Shown: positions 1-6,511 of the stretch, one piece after another
Numbering within the stretch: position 1 is the stretch's first letter
How the letters are laid out: each line of letters begins with the position of its first letter
Assembly: GCA_035455445.1 (NCBI GenBank)
Contig: DATIFC010000039.1
Span: forward strand, 1-11,615
DNA length: 11,615 nucleotides
Reading direction: 5' to 3'
Source: AC-32 sp035455445
Lineage (GTDB): Bacteria > Actinomycetota > Thermoleophilia > Gaiellales > Gaiellaceae
Notes under the pieces: model-generated
Database searches by the model: none
The model's input: the letters and a program-made list of their open reading frames with translations, nothing else
Told to the model about the DNA's origin: nothing
Position numbers and translations under genes: made by a program

Positions 1-1203
1 GCCGAGCCCGGCGTCGTCGCCATGGGCAGCGGGCGGTACTTCGGCTTCGTCATCGGCGGCGGGCTGCCGGCTGCGCTCGCGGCGGACTGGCTCGCCTCGG
101 CGTGGGATCAGAACGCCGGTCTCTACGTCGCCGGCCCCTCCGCGTCGGTCGTGGAGCAGGTGACGCGCGACTGGCTCCTCGAGCTGCTCGGCCTCCCCGG
201 CGAGGCGTCGATCGGCTTCGTCACCGGGACGCAGGTCGCGCACGTGACGGGCCTCGCGGCGGCGCGCTGGCACGTCCTCGACGACGCGGGCTGGGACGTG
301 AGCCGCGACGGCCTCGCGGGCGGGCCTCCGGTGCGCGTCCTCGTCGGCGAGAAGCGGCACGTCACCGTCGACCGGGCGCTGCGCCTGCTGGGCTTCGGGG
401 CGCCGGAGACCGTGGCGGCGGACGGCCAGGGCCGCATGCGCGCCGACGCCCTGGCCGATGCGCTCGACGGAGCCTCTGGCCCGACGATCGTCTGCGCCCA
501 GGCCGGCGAGGTGAACACCGGCGCCTTCGACCCGCTGCCCGAGATCGCGGCCGCGTGCAGGGACGCCCGGGCGTGGCTGCACGTCGACGGCGCCTTCGGG
601 ATCTGGGCCGCGGCCTCGCCACGCTTCCGCCACCTGGTCGCCGGCATCGAGCTCGCGGACTCGTGGACGACCGACGCACACAAGTGGCTGAACGTCCCCT
701 ACGACTCGGGGATCGTCCTCTGCGCGCACCCGGAGTCGCACCGCAACGCGATGACAATCACCGCCTCGTACCTGATCCAGGACGAGGGGGCGCGCCGTGT
801 CCGCGACCAGATGGACTGGGTGCCCGAGTTCTCGCGCCGCGCCCGCGGCTTCGCGGTCTACGCCGCGCTGCGCTCGCTCGGCCGCAGCGGGCTGCGAGAG
901 CTCGTCGAGCGCTGCTGCGACGCCGCGGCGCGCTTCGCCGGGCGGATCGCCGAGCTCGACGGCGTCGAGGTGCTGAACGAGGTCGTGCTGAACCAGGTGC
1001 TCTTCCGCTTCGAGTCGGACGAGCGGACGGACGAGGTGCTGGAGCGGGTTCAGCGGAGCGGCCGCGTCTGGATGAGCGGCACGACCTGGGACGGGCGCAA
1101 GGCGATCCGGCTCTCGGTCTCGAACTGGCAGACGGGCGACGAGGAGATCGACCTCGCCGTCAGGACGTTTCAGGCCTGCGCGGGGAAGGTGCCGGCCCGG
1201 TAG
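1..1203 (+). CDS. PLP-dependent group II decarboxylase-like enzyme, 5' partial
   Basis: The reading frame is open from the first base. The codons before the ATG at 22 read as normal family sequence leading into RYFGFVIGG, so the true start lies outside the window. 400 codons are present, which by comparison with the usual length of the family (about 460-480) leaves roughly 60-80 residues missing. This is a fold-type I pyridoxal-phosphate enzyme of the aromatic-amino-acid/glutamate decarboxylase group. Counting codons from base 1, the cofactor-ring Asp is D196 in HVDGAFG, and the Schiff-base lysine is K228 in the TDAHKW motif followed by NVPYDSG. The small C-terminal domain (about codons 280-400) carries the usual substrate-side segment LNQVLFRF. 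The protein should be cytosolic. The substrate (an amino acid to be decarboxylated or transaminated) cannot be told from sequence. Its 3' end overlaps the convergent HMG-CoA lyase gene by 34 bp. Family assignment is firm, specificity is not. Confidence 0.88.
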   Translation, partial: AEPGVVAMGSGRYFGFVIGGGLPAALAADWLASAWDQNAGLYVAGPSASVVEQVTRDWLLELLGLPGEASIGFVTGTQVAHVTGLAAARWHVLDDAGWDVSRDGLAGGPPVRVLVGEKRHVTVDRALRLLGFGAPETVAADGQGRMRADALADALDGASGPTIVCAQAGEVNTGAFDPLPEIAAACRDARAWLHVDGAFGIWAAASPRFRHLVAGIELADSWTTDAHKWLNVPYDSGIVLCAHPESHRNAMTITASYLIQDEGARRVRDQMDWVPEFSRRARGFAVYAALRSLGRSGLRELVERCCDAAARFAGRIAELDGVEVLNEVVLNQVLFRFESDERTDEVLERVQRSGRVWMSGTTWDGRKAIRLSVSNWQTGDEEIDLAVRTFQACAGKVPAR

Positions 1204-2030
1204 AGCTGGCCCTCGAGGCGGCGGCCGAAGATGCCCTCGAGCCAGCTCGCGGTCTCGATCAGCGCGTCGAGGTCGACGCCGGTCTCGACGCCCTCGTGCT
1301 CGAGCAGGTAGACGAGGTCCTCGGTCGCGACGTTGCCGCTCGCGCGCGGGGCGTACGGGCAGCCGCCGAGCCCGCCGACCGAGGCGTCGAGCACGCTCAC
1401 GCCCGCCTCGAGCGCCGCCAGCGCGTTCGCGTAACCCGTGTTGCGCGTGTTGTGCCCGTGGAAGCCGGCGGCGCCGGCACGCGAGACGAGCGAGCGCACC
1501 TCCCGCGGCGCGGCGACGCCGATCGTGTCGGCGAGGACGACCTCCGCGCCGTCGAATCGGGCGGCGAGATCGGCCACGGCGCCCGGGTCGACGCGGCCCT
1601 CGAAGGGGCAGCCGAAGGCGACGCTGATCGTGACCGTCGCCGGCCGCTCGGCCGCGGCCAGGATCCGCTCGACCCGCGCGACCGCCTCCTCGAGCGAGGC
1701 GTTGCCGTTCCGCTGGTTGAACTCCTCGGTCGCGCCGAGGGTGACGTTGACCCGGTCGAGCCCGGTCTGGACGAAGCGCTCGTAGCCGCGCTCGTTGAGC
1801 ACGAGCCCGGAGTACTCGGTGCCCTCGCGCCGCTCGATCCCCCCGACGACCTCCTCGGCCCGCGCCATCTGCGGCACGCGGTCGTCTCGCACGAAGCTCA
1901 CCGCCTCGACGCGCGGCAGGCCCGCGGCGCCGAGGCGGTTCACGAGCTCCGCGCGCGTCGCCGGATCGAGCGGCTCGGCCTCGTTCTGGAGGCCGTCGCG
2001 CGGACCGACGTCGCAGAGCGTGAGGCTCAA
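1170..2030 (-). CDS. Hydroxymethylglutaryl-CoA lyase family protein
   Basis: This 286-aa TIM-barrel enzyme belongs to the HMG-CoA lyase/DRE-TIM metallolyase family, which cleaves HMG-CoA to acetoacetate and acetyl-CoA (leucine degradation). Catalytic Arg and metal Asp are R11 and D12 in GPRDGLQNE. The metal His pair is H191 and H193 (FHGHNT). The mobile-loop cysteine is C224 in GGCPYA, and N233 in SGNVATEDL is the expected metal-side Asn. The residue after the second His is Asn (N194) where most members have Asp, so the substrate may be a related 3-hydroxyacyl-CoA. I chose the TTG at 2030 because it places the DVGPRDG motif at the usual distance from the N-terminus; the frame stays open upstream but that extension is non-homologous Pro/Arg/His-rich sequence lying inside the PPOX gene. 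The TTG overlaps the PPOX stop as TTGA, implying translational coupling. Confidence 0.9.
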   Translation of the reverse strand: MSLTLCDVGPRDGLQNEAEPLDPATRAELVNRLGAAGLPRVEAVSFVRDDRVPQMARAEEVVGGIERREGTEYSGLVLNERGYERFVQTGLDRVNVTLGATEEFNQRNGNASLEEAVARVERILAAAERPATVTISVAFGCPFEGRVDPGAVADLAARFDGAEVVLADTIGVAAPREVRSLVSRAGAAGFHGHNTRNTGYANALAALEAGVSVLDASVGGLGGCPYAPRASGNVATEDLVYLLEHEGVETGVDLDALIETASWLEGIFGRRLEGQLYRAGTFPAQA

Positions 2031-2437
2031 TCGAGGCCGTGCGCCTGGACGCGCTCCGGGCGGATGCGCACGGTGATGCGCCGCTCCTCCGGCTTGTGCC
2101 ACGGATACACGTCCTTGCCCAGGTACTTCTTCGCCAGCCGGTCGATGTGCGCGTCCGCGCCCTCGGTGGTCGTCTCCGCGCGACCGTCGACGGCCAGCCA
2201 GCGGTACCCGTCCTGCGGATCGATCACGATCAGCGACAGGCGCGGGTCGCGCTCGAGGTTGTGCGGCTTCACGCGGCCCGTCGCGGTGTTGAAGACCACG
2301 CCCTCGTCGTCGACGTCCACCCAGACGACGGTGGTGTGCGGAGATCCGTCCTCTCGGAGCGTGGTCACCGCCGCGTAGTAGGGCTGCCGGAGGAACTCGC
2401 GCTGCTTCTCGGTGAGGCTTGCGGTTCGCGTTGCCAT
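2027..2437 (-). CDS. PPOX-class (probably F420-dependent) oxidoreductase
   Basis: This is a 136-aa split-barrel flavin/deazaflavin-binding protein of the pyridoxamine-5'-phosphate-oxidase-like superfamily. The order of motifs is that of the small actinobacterial F420-dependent FDR enzymes: a first strand TLREDGSPHTTVVWV (about residues 25-39), VFNTATGRVKPHNLERDPR, then LIVIDPQDGYRWLAVDGRAE, and a C-terminal RRITVRIRPERV strand. Such proteins reduce unsaturated substrates with F420H2 or bind related cofactors; the substrate here is unknown. The ATG at 2437 is preferred over far upstream starts because an AAAGGAG Shine-Dalgarno lies just before it and the homologous sequence begins there. It is first in a two-gene unit with the HMG-CoA lyase and is transcribed divergently from the propeller operon. 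FMN rather than F420 remains possible. Confidence 0.85.
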   Translation of the reverse strand: MATRTASLTEKQREFLRQPYYAAVTTLREDGSPHTTVVWVDVDDEGVVFNTATGRVKPHNLERDPRLSLIVIDPQDGYRWLAVDGRAETTTEGADAHIDRLAKKYLGKDVYPWHKPEERRITVRIRPERVQAHGLD

Positions 2438-2441
2438 CGTT

Positions 2442-2448
2442 CTCCTTT
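2442..2448 (-). promoter_or_regulatory. Shine-Dalgarno of the PPOX gene
   Basis: Read on the minus strand, AAAGGAG stands 4 bases before the ATG at 2437. It is one of only two near-consensus ribosome binding sites in the window and it settles the start of the PPOX gene against a much longer open frame reaching 3508. Confidence 0.8.
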
Positions 2449-2454
2449 CCGCCG

Positions 2455-2463
2455 CTAGGCTAG
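2455..2463. promoter_or_regulatory. Palindromic CTAGGCTAG, candidate shared -10 region for divergent genes
   Basis: The two start codons are separated by only 33 bp (2438-2470). In the middle lies CTAGGCTAG, which is symmetric apart from its central base. It offers an actinobacterial-style TANNNT -10 on both strands: TAGGCT at 2456-2461 (+) and TAGCCT at 2462-2457 (-). The + element would place the start of transcription about 7 bases downstream, almost on the ATG at 2471, which has no Shine-Dalgarno and could be read as a leaderless message. The minus element would give a leader of about 13 nt just long enough for the PPOX Shine-Dalgarno. Promoter function is inferred from position and consensus only. 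Confidence 0.4.
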
Positions 2464-2470
2464 TCACTCG

Positions 2471-3550
2471 ATGGGAGTCGCCGTCCTCGTCGGTACCCGC
2501 AAGGGGCTTTTCGTGCTCACGAGCGACGAAGCCCGCCGGGACTGGGAGCTGGAGGGGCCGTACCTGACCGGGTGGGAGGTCTTCCACGCGATGCGCGACC
2601 CGCGCACCGGGGCGCTGCACGCGGCGACGAACAACTGGGTCTACGGCGCGACAGCGCATCGCTCCACCGACCTGGGCGAGACCTGGGAGCGGGCCGAGGG
2701 CATCGGCCTCCCCGAGGAGAGCGGCCTCACCTGGGAGAAGTCGTGGCACGTCGAGCCGGGCCACGCCGACCAGCCCGGGACGCTGTTCCTCGGCGGCACG
2801 CCGGGCGCGCTCTTCCGCACCGACGACGGCGGGTCGACCTGGGAGCCCGTGCAGAGCGTCGTCGAGCACCCGACGCGGGAGAAGTGGAACCCGGGCGCGG
2901 GCGGCCTCTGCTGCCACTCGATCCAGGTCGATCCCTCCGACCCGAACCGCCTCTACATCGCGATCTCGGCCGCAGGCGCCTTCCGCAGTGACGACGGCGG
3001 CGAGACGTGGGAGCCGAAGAACCAGGGCGTGGCCGCCGACTTCTTCCCCGACAACCCGTTCCCGGAGGTCGGCCAGTGCGTGCACAAGCTGCTCGTGCAC
3101 CCCGCTCGCCCCGAGCGCCTCTGGCAGCAGAACCACTGCGGCGTCTACCGCTCCGACGACCGCGGCGAGAGCTGGGAGCGGCTCGAGGGCAACGGCCTGC
3201 CGTCGGGGTTCGGCTTCCCGCTCGCGCTCGACCCGGCCGACCCCGACGCGGCCTACGTCGTGCCGGAGGAGGGCGCCGAGAACCGCGTCACTCCCGACGG
3301 CCGGCTCGGGATCTACCGCACGCGCGACGCGGGGGCCTCCTGGGAGCTGCTCACGGACGGCCTGCCCCAGCAGGCCTGGGCCTCCGCGATGCGCGAGGGG
3401 ATGTCCTTCGACCGGCTCGACCCGGCCGGGATCTACCTCGGCACGCAGGACGGCTCGGTCTTCGCCTCCCCCGACCGCGGCGACTCGTGGGTCGAGGCGG
3501 CGCGCCACCTGCCGACGATCCTCTCGGTCGAAGCCTGCGAGTGGTCGTAG
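2471..3550 (+). CDS. Asp-box (BNR/sortilin-like) beta-propeller protein
   Basis: This 359-aa protein is made of repeated propeller blades. Six Asp boxes (S/T-x-D-x-G-x-S/T-W) can be read: STDLGETW (65-72), TDDGGSTW (117-124), SDDGGETW (173-180), SDDRGESW (228-235), TRDAGASW (284-291) and SPDRGDSW (333-340). The first blade opens with VAVLVGTRKGLFVL at the N-terminus, with no signal peptide and no membrane segment, so it is probably cytosolic. Databases often call such proteins exo-sialidase or glycosyl hydrolase by similarity of the repeat, but I see no sialidase FRIP motif or arginine triad, so a catalytic role is unsupported; a binding or scaffold role is more likely. Several Cys/His residues (C147, C148, H149, C203, H205, H222, C223) cluster in mid-protein and might bind metal. 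It heads a tightly packed four-gene operon and overlaps the MoaD-like gene by 10 bp. Confidence 0.85.
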   Translation: MGVAVLVGTRKGLFVLTSDEARRDWELEGPYLTGWEVFHAMRDPRTGALHAATNNWVYGATAHRSTDLGETWERAEGIGLPEESGLTWEKSWHVEPGHADQPGTLFLGGTPGALFRTDDGGSTWEPVQSVVEHPTREKWNPGAGGLCCHSIQVDPSDPNRLYIAISAAGAFRSDDGGETWEPKNQGVAADFFPDNPFPEVGQCVHKLLVHPARPERLWQQNHCGVYRSDDRGESWERLEGNGLPSGFGFPLALDPADPDAAYVVPEEGAENRVTPDGRLGIYRTRDAGASWELLTDGLPQQAWASAMREGMSFDRLDPAGIYLGTQDGSVFASPDRGDSWVEAARHLPTILSVEACEWS

Positions 3551-3789
3551 TCCTCGTCCCCTCGCTGCTCGCCCGCGAGGCCGGCGGGCAGGGGCGGTTC
3601 GAGCTCGAGGCGGCGACGGTGCGCGAGGCGCTGCTGCAGCTGCCGGTGCGCGACCTGCTCTTCGACGAGCGCGAGACGCTGCGGCCGCTCGTGAACGTCT
3701 ACGTCAATCGCGCGCAGGTCGACGGCGTGGACGGGGCGGTGGAGGCGGGCGACGAGATCCGGCTCGTGGCCGCCGTCGCGGGCGGCTAG
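3541..3789 (+). CDS. MoaD/ThiS-family ubiquitin-like sulfur-carrier protein
   Basis: This is an 82-aa beta-grasp protein. It begins with a hydrophobic first strand (VVVLVPSLL), has the helix segment ATVREALLQL, then RPLVNVYVN, GDEIRLV and a C-terminal AAVAGG ending exactly in Gly-Gly. That tail is the site adenylated and thiocarboxylated in MoaD, ThiS and their relatives, so sulfur transfer or protein conjugation is the expected chemistry. The GTG at 3541 is chosen because it is the last start codon before the first strand; it lies inside the end of the propeller gene (stop 3548-3550), so the two are probably translationally coupled. No E1-like activating enzyme (MoeB/ThiF), MoaE or JAMM peptidase is present in the window. 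A role in molybdopterin synthesis is possible because a molybdenum enzyme lies 4 kb away, but the immediate context points to a partner of the propeller. Confidence 0.87.
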   Translation: MVVVLVPSLLAREAGGQGRFELEAATVREALLQLPVRDLLFDERETLRPLVNVYVNRAQVDGVDGAVEAGDEIRLVAAVAGG

Positions 3790-3796
3790 CGCAGAG

Positions 3797-4267
3797 GTGG
3801 ACGGATGGGAGTGGTGGCAGCGCCACGCGGCCGACGGCGCCGTCGAGTCCGAGCAGCGCGTGGCGCTCGCGCGGCCGGTCGTCGAGTTCTCCCCGGCCGG
3901 CGCGGAACGGCTCGGCCGGGCGTACTGGCGGGAGGTGCAGCGCCTGACGGGATCCCTCGTGCGTGCCCGCGAGCGTGACGGCGCCGTCGAGCTGCGCCTC
4001 CTCGGCGGCCCGGTGCTCCTTCGGTTCGACCGCCCGACGCTGGAGGCGGATCAGGCGCGCGCCGCGTGCAGCTACGCGATCGCAGGCGGCCTGCTCGCCC
4101 GCCGCGCGGCGGGCGAGATCTCCTTCGAGCAGACCCCCGGTTCGCTGCGCTCCACGATCCGCGGCTTCTTTCCGCGGGTCGCGTTCTACGATCGGCTGCA
4201 GGGGCGCGCGCACGTCGCGGTCAGCCGGCGCTACTTCCGGCGACTGATCGCGGAGGCAGGGCGGTGA
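3797..4267 (+). CDS. Unrecognised 156-aa protein, possibly START/SRPBCC-like
   Basis: I do not recognise this family. It begins with GTG at 3797, 7 bp after the MoaD-like stop, and overlaps the next gene by 4 bp as GTGA, so it sits inside the operon. The N-terminus is rich in Trp (DGWEWWQRH). The middle alternates strand-like segments (AVELRLLGG, PVLLRFDRP, GEISFEQT) with a glycine-rich turn (YAIAGGLLARRAAG). The C-terminal third, STIRGFFPRVAFYDRL followed by a basic amphipathic helix (VSRRYFRRLI), resembles the ending of helix-grip ligand-binding proteins. There is no signal peptide or membrane helix. Because the next gene lacks the ligand-binding domain usually fused to its family, this protein may supply an equivalent domain in trans; that is inference. 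Coding status is well supported by the junctions. Confidence 0.7.
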   Translation: MDGWEWWQRHAADGAVESEQRVALARPVVEFSPAGAERLGRAYWREVQRLTGSLVRARERDGAVELRLLGGPVLLRFDRPTLEADQARAACSYAIAGGLLARRAAGEISFEQTPGSLRSTIRGFFPRVAFYDRLQGRAHVAVSRRYFRRLIAEAGR

Positions 4268-5136
4268 AGGTCGTCGTCTTCGGCGCGACGGGCACGATCG
4301 GCAGGCCGCTCGTCGAGCGTCTCGCCCGAGAGCACGAGGTCGTCGCGGTCTCGCGGCGCCCGCAGCCGGCCCAGGACGGCGTCACCTGGGCCCGCGCCGA
4401 CGCGACCGACCCCGAGTCGGCGACACGGGTGCTCGAGGGCGCGCGGGTCGCCTACTACCTCGTGCACTCCCTCGGGGCGGCGGACTTCGAGGCGGAGGAC
4501 GTGAGGGCGGCGGAGACGACGGCGCGCGCGGCCGAGCGCGCCGGGCTCGAGCAGCTCGTCTACCTCGGCGGTCTCGGCGACGACTCCGCCGACCTCTCCC
4601 CGCACCTGCGCAGCCGCCGCGAGACCGCCCGCCGCCTCGCCTCGACCTCGGTGCCGGTGACGACGTTGCGTGCCGCGATCGTCGTCGGCCGCGGCAGCGC
4701 GGCCTTCGAGACGATCGTCTCGCTGGTCGACCGCCTGCCGGCGATGATCACGCCGCGCTGGGTCTCGACCCGGACGCAGCCGGTCGCGCTCGCGGACGTC
4801 GTCGAGTACCTCGCGCGCGTCTGCGGGCTCGAGCCTGCGGTCGGGCAGGAGCTCGACGTCGGCGGCCCCGAGGTGATGACCTACCGCGAGATGATGGAGC
4901 GGATCGCACGCCTGCGCGGGAAGCGGCCCTTCATCGTCGAGGTGCCGCTGCTGACGCCCTACCTCTCCTCGCTCTGGCTCCACCTCGTCACACCGGTCAA
5001 GGCGAGCGTCGCGAGGCCGCTGATCGAGGGGCTGCGCAACGAGACGATCGTGCGCGACGGCCGGATCCGAGAGCTCGTGCCGATCGAGCTGACGCCGTTC
5101 GACGCCGCCGCGCGCGAGGCGCTGGCGGAGCGCTAG
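4264..5136 (+). CDS. NAD(P)-binding atypical short-chain dehydrogenase (Rossmann) protein
   Basis: This 290-aa protein has the dinucleotide-binding loop GATGTIG at residues 7-13, directly after a VVVF first strand, and the typical second-strand region VVAVSRRPQ. Later segments (AYYLVHSLG, LVYLGGLG, LSPHLRSR, TTLRAAIVVGRGSAAFE, RWVSTRTQPVALADV, GGPEVMTYREMMER, RPLIEGLRNE) are those of the actinobacterial SDR proteins that normally carry a C-terminal DUF2867 domain and run to about 480-500 residues. Here the protein stops near that domain boundary. The SDR catalytic YxxxK is not evident, so it may bind cofactor without classical dehydrogenase activity. The start is the GTG at 4264 that overlaps the preceding stop as GTGA; it places the first strand at residue 2. 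It ends within CTAG shared with the convergent transporter gene. Substrate unknown. Confidence 0.86.
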   Translation: MKVVVFGATGTIGRPLVERLAREHEVVAVSRRPQPAQDGVTWARADATDPESATRVLEGARVAYYLVHSLGAADFEAEDVRAAETTARAAERAGLEQLVYLGGLGDDSADLSPHLRSRRETARRLASTSVPVTTLRAAIVVGRGSAAFETIVSLVDRLPAMITPRWVSTRTQPVALADVVEYLARVCGLEPAVGQELDVGGPEVMTYREMMERIARLRGKRPFIVEVPLLTPYLSSLWLHLVTPVKASVARPLIEGLRNETIVRDGRIRELVPIELTPFDAAAREALAER

Positions 5137-6482
5137 GCCAGCGCGCGGCCGCGCGTCTCGCGGCCGAGGATCGCCGCGACCACGCCGCCGGCCGCCATCA
5201 CGATCGCGACGAACGTGAGCGACCAGGTGGTGCTGCCCGTGGCGTCGTTCAGGTTCCCGAAGATGTACGGCCCGGCGATCGCGGCCGCTTTGCCGACGCC
5301 CTCCATCAGGCCGAACGCGCTCGAGCGCAGACGCGTCGGGAAGGTCTCCGAGGTGTACGGGTAGACCGCGCCCCAGGCGCCCAGGTTGAAGAAGCCGACG
5401 AAGAAGAGGGCCGTCACGTACACGCCCTGCGAGTCCGCTGCCGCGAAAGCGTAGGCGGAGACGCCGCCGAGGATCAGGAACGCGGCCAGAGTCGGCTTGC
5501 GGCCGACGCGCTCGACGAGCCAGATCGCGGCCCCGTAGCCGGGGAACTGCGAGAGCGCGCTCAGCGTGAGCAGCAGGTAGACGTTCACGGAGAAGTCCTT
5601 CTCCGCCTGGAGCACGAACGGCAGCCAGAGGAAGAGGCCGTAGTAGGAGATGTTCAGCGCGATCCAGATCAGGGCCGTCGTCACCGCCCGGCCGCGGAGC
5701 CGCTCGGCGAACAGCTCGCGGACGGACGAGGGCCGCTCTTCCTCCGGGGCGGCGAACTCGGTCGGCTCGACCTCGTGGCCGGTGATCTCGGTCAGCACGG
5801 TCGCCGCCTCTCGCGAGCGGCCCTGGCGCGCCAGGAAGTACGGGCTCTCCGGGAGCGTCCTGCGGACGACGAACGCGAGGAACGCCGGGAAGGCCGCCGC
5901 GAGGAAGAGGTACCGCCAGCTCCAGGCGCCGAAGCGGTCGAAGCTCGGCCCGAGGAAGAGGTAGGACAGCCCGGTCGCGAGCAGCAGGCCGACCGGCCAC
6001 CAGAAGTCGAGGAAGACGAGCAGCCGGCCGCGCTTCTGCGGCGGCAGGTACTCGGTCAGCATCGACGGGTCGACGACCAGCATCCCGCCCAGGCCAAGGC
6101 CCGCGAGGAAGCGGAACGCCATCACCGACCACGGCCCCCAGGCGAGCGCGGTCACCGCGGTGAAGACCGCGTACCAGAGGATCGAGTACTGGAAGATCGC
6201 CCGCCGCCCGATGCGGTCGGCCGCCCGGCCGAGCACGAGCGAGCCGCACAGCGAGCCGGCGAGCGCCGCGCTGTTGACGAGCCCCTGCATCCGCCCGTCC
6301 AGGTTCCAGAGCCCCGCGAAGATCGGCGCCACGAAGCCCACGAGCAGGATCTCCATCGCGACGAACGTCCATGCCGCGCCCGTGACGAGGACGGCCTTGC
6401 GGTGGAAGCGGGAGAGACCGCCCTCGCGGAGGACCTCCTCCACGTTCCTGGTCGGGACTGCGATCTCGGCCGTCGTCGTCAT
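5133..6482 (-). CDS. niaP: MFS transporter, NiaP-like niacin permease candidate
   Basis: This is a 449-aa integral membrane protein of the major facilitator superfamily with about 12 hydrophobic segments, the first near residues 30-58. The cytoplasmic motif A is GRAADRIGRR (85-94), with a second copy VERVGRK (323-329). The segments RFLAGLGLGG (124-133), PPQKRGR (147-153), SYYGLFLWLP (279-288), and FFNLGAWG (364-371) correspond, from memory, to the same positions in Bacillus subtilis NiaP, a nicotinate importer, closely enough to favour that subgroup over generic sugar or aromatic-acid porters. A divergent NrtR-like regulator gene strengthens the niacin assignment. The ATG at 6482 starts MTTTAEIAVP; the frame is open upstream to 6551, but that stretch overlaps the regulator gene and has no family sequence. 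No Shine-Dalgarno precedes the ATG. The transport substrate is inferred, not shown. Confidence 0.8.
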   Translation of the reverse strand: MTTTAEIAVPTRNVEEVLREGGLSRFHRKAVLVTGAAWTFVAMEILLVGFVAPIFAGLWNLDGRMQGLVNSAALAGSLCGSLVLGRAADRIGRRAIFQYSILWYAVFTAVTALAWGPWSVMAFRFLAGLGLGGMLVVDPSMLTEYLPPQKRGRLLVFLDFWWPVGLLLATGLSYLFLGPSFDRFGAWSWRYLFLAAAFPAFLAFVVRRTLPESPYFLARQGRSREAATVLTEITGHEVEPTEFAAPEEERPSSVRELFAERLRGRAVTTALIWIALNISYYGLFLWLPFVLQAEKDFSVNVYLLLTLSALSQFPGYGAAIWLVERVGRKPTLAAFLILGGVSAYAFAAADSQGVYVTALFFVGFFNLGAWGAVYPYTSETFPTRLRSSAFGLMEGVGKAAAIAGPYIFGNLNDATGSTTWSLTFVAIVMAAGGVVAAILGRETRGRALA

Positions 6483-6486
6483 CAGG

Positions 6487-6492
6487 TAGTTT
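6487..6492 (+). promoter_or_regulatory. Candidate -10 (TAGTTT) for the NrtR-like gene
   Basis: TAGTTT matches TANNNT and lies 6 bases before the GTG at 6499, so transcription starting at the normal distance would begin on that GTG. This gives a leaderless message and agrees with the lack of a Shine-Dalgarno. No clear -35 is visible. Confidence 0.35.
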
Positions 6493-6511
6493 TTGCCTGT
6501 GGGTCGAAAAC
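6489..6511. repeat. Imperfect inverted repeat, candidate operator between transporter and regulator
   Basis: The left arm GTTTTTGCC (6489-6497) and right arm GTCGAAAAC (6503-6511) match at 7 of 9 positions as an inverted repeat, around a 5-base spacer. It is the most AT-rich spot in a very GC-rich neighbourhood. It covers the start of the NrtR-like gene and lies just upstream of the transporter ATG, where a dimeric repressor would block both divergent promoters. Binding by the adjacent regulator is inference. Confidence 0.45.

Noticed and set aside
102..2378. A 758-codon open frame on the plus strand
   Set aside because: It is an Arg-rich shadow of the decarboxylase, HMG-CoA lyase and PPOX genes, all of which have clear motifs in other frames.
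2438..3508. N-terminal extension of the PPOX gene by over 350 codons
   Set aside because: It lies antisense to the propeller gene, and a strong Shine-Dalgarno precedes the ATG at 2437 where family similarity begins.
2471..3550. Catalytic sialidase or glycosyl hydrolase
   Set aside because: Only the Asp-box repeats are shared; I find no FRIP motif or catalytic arginine triad.
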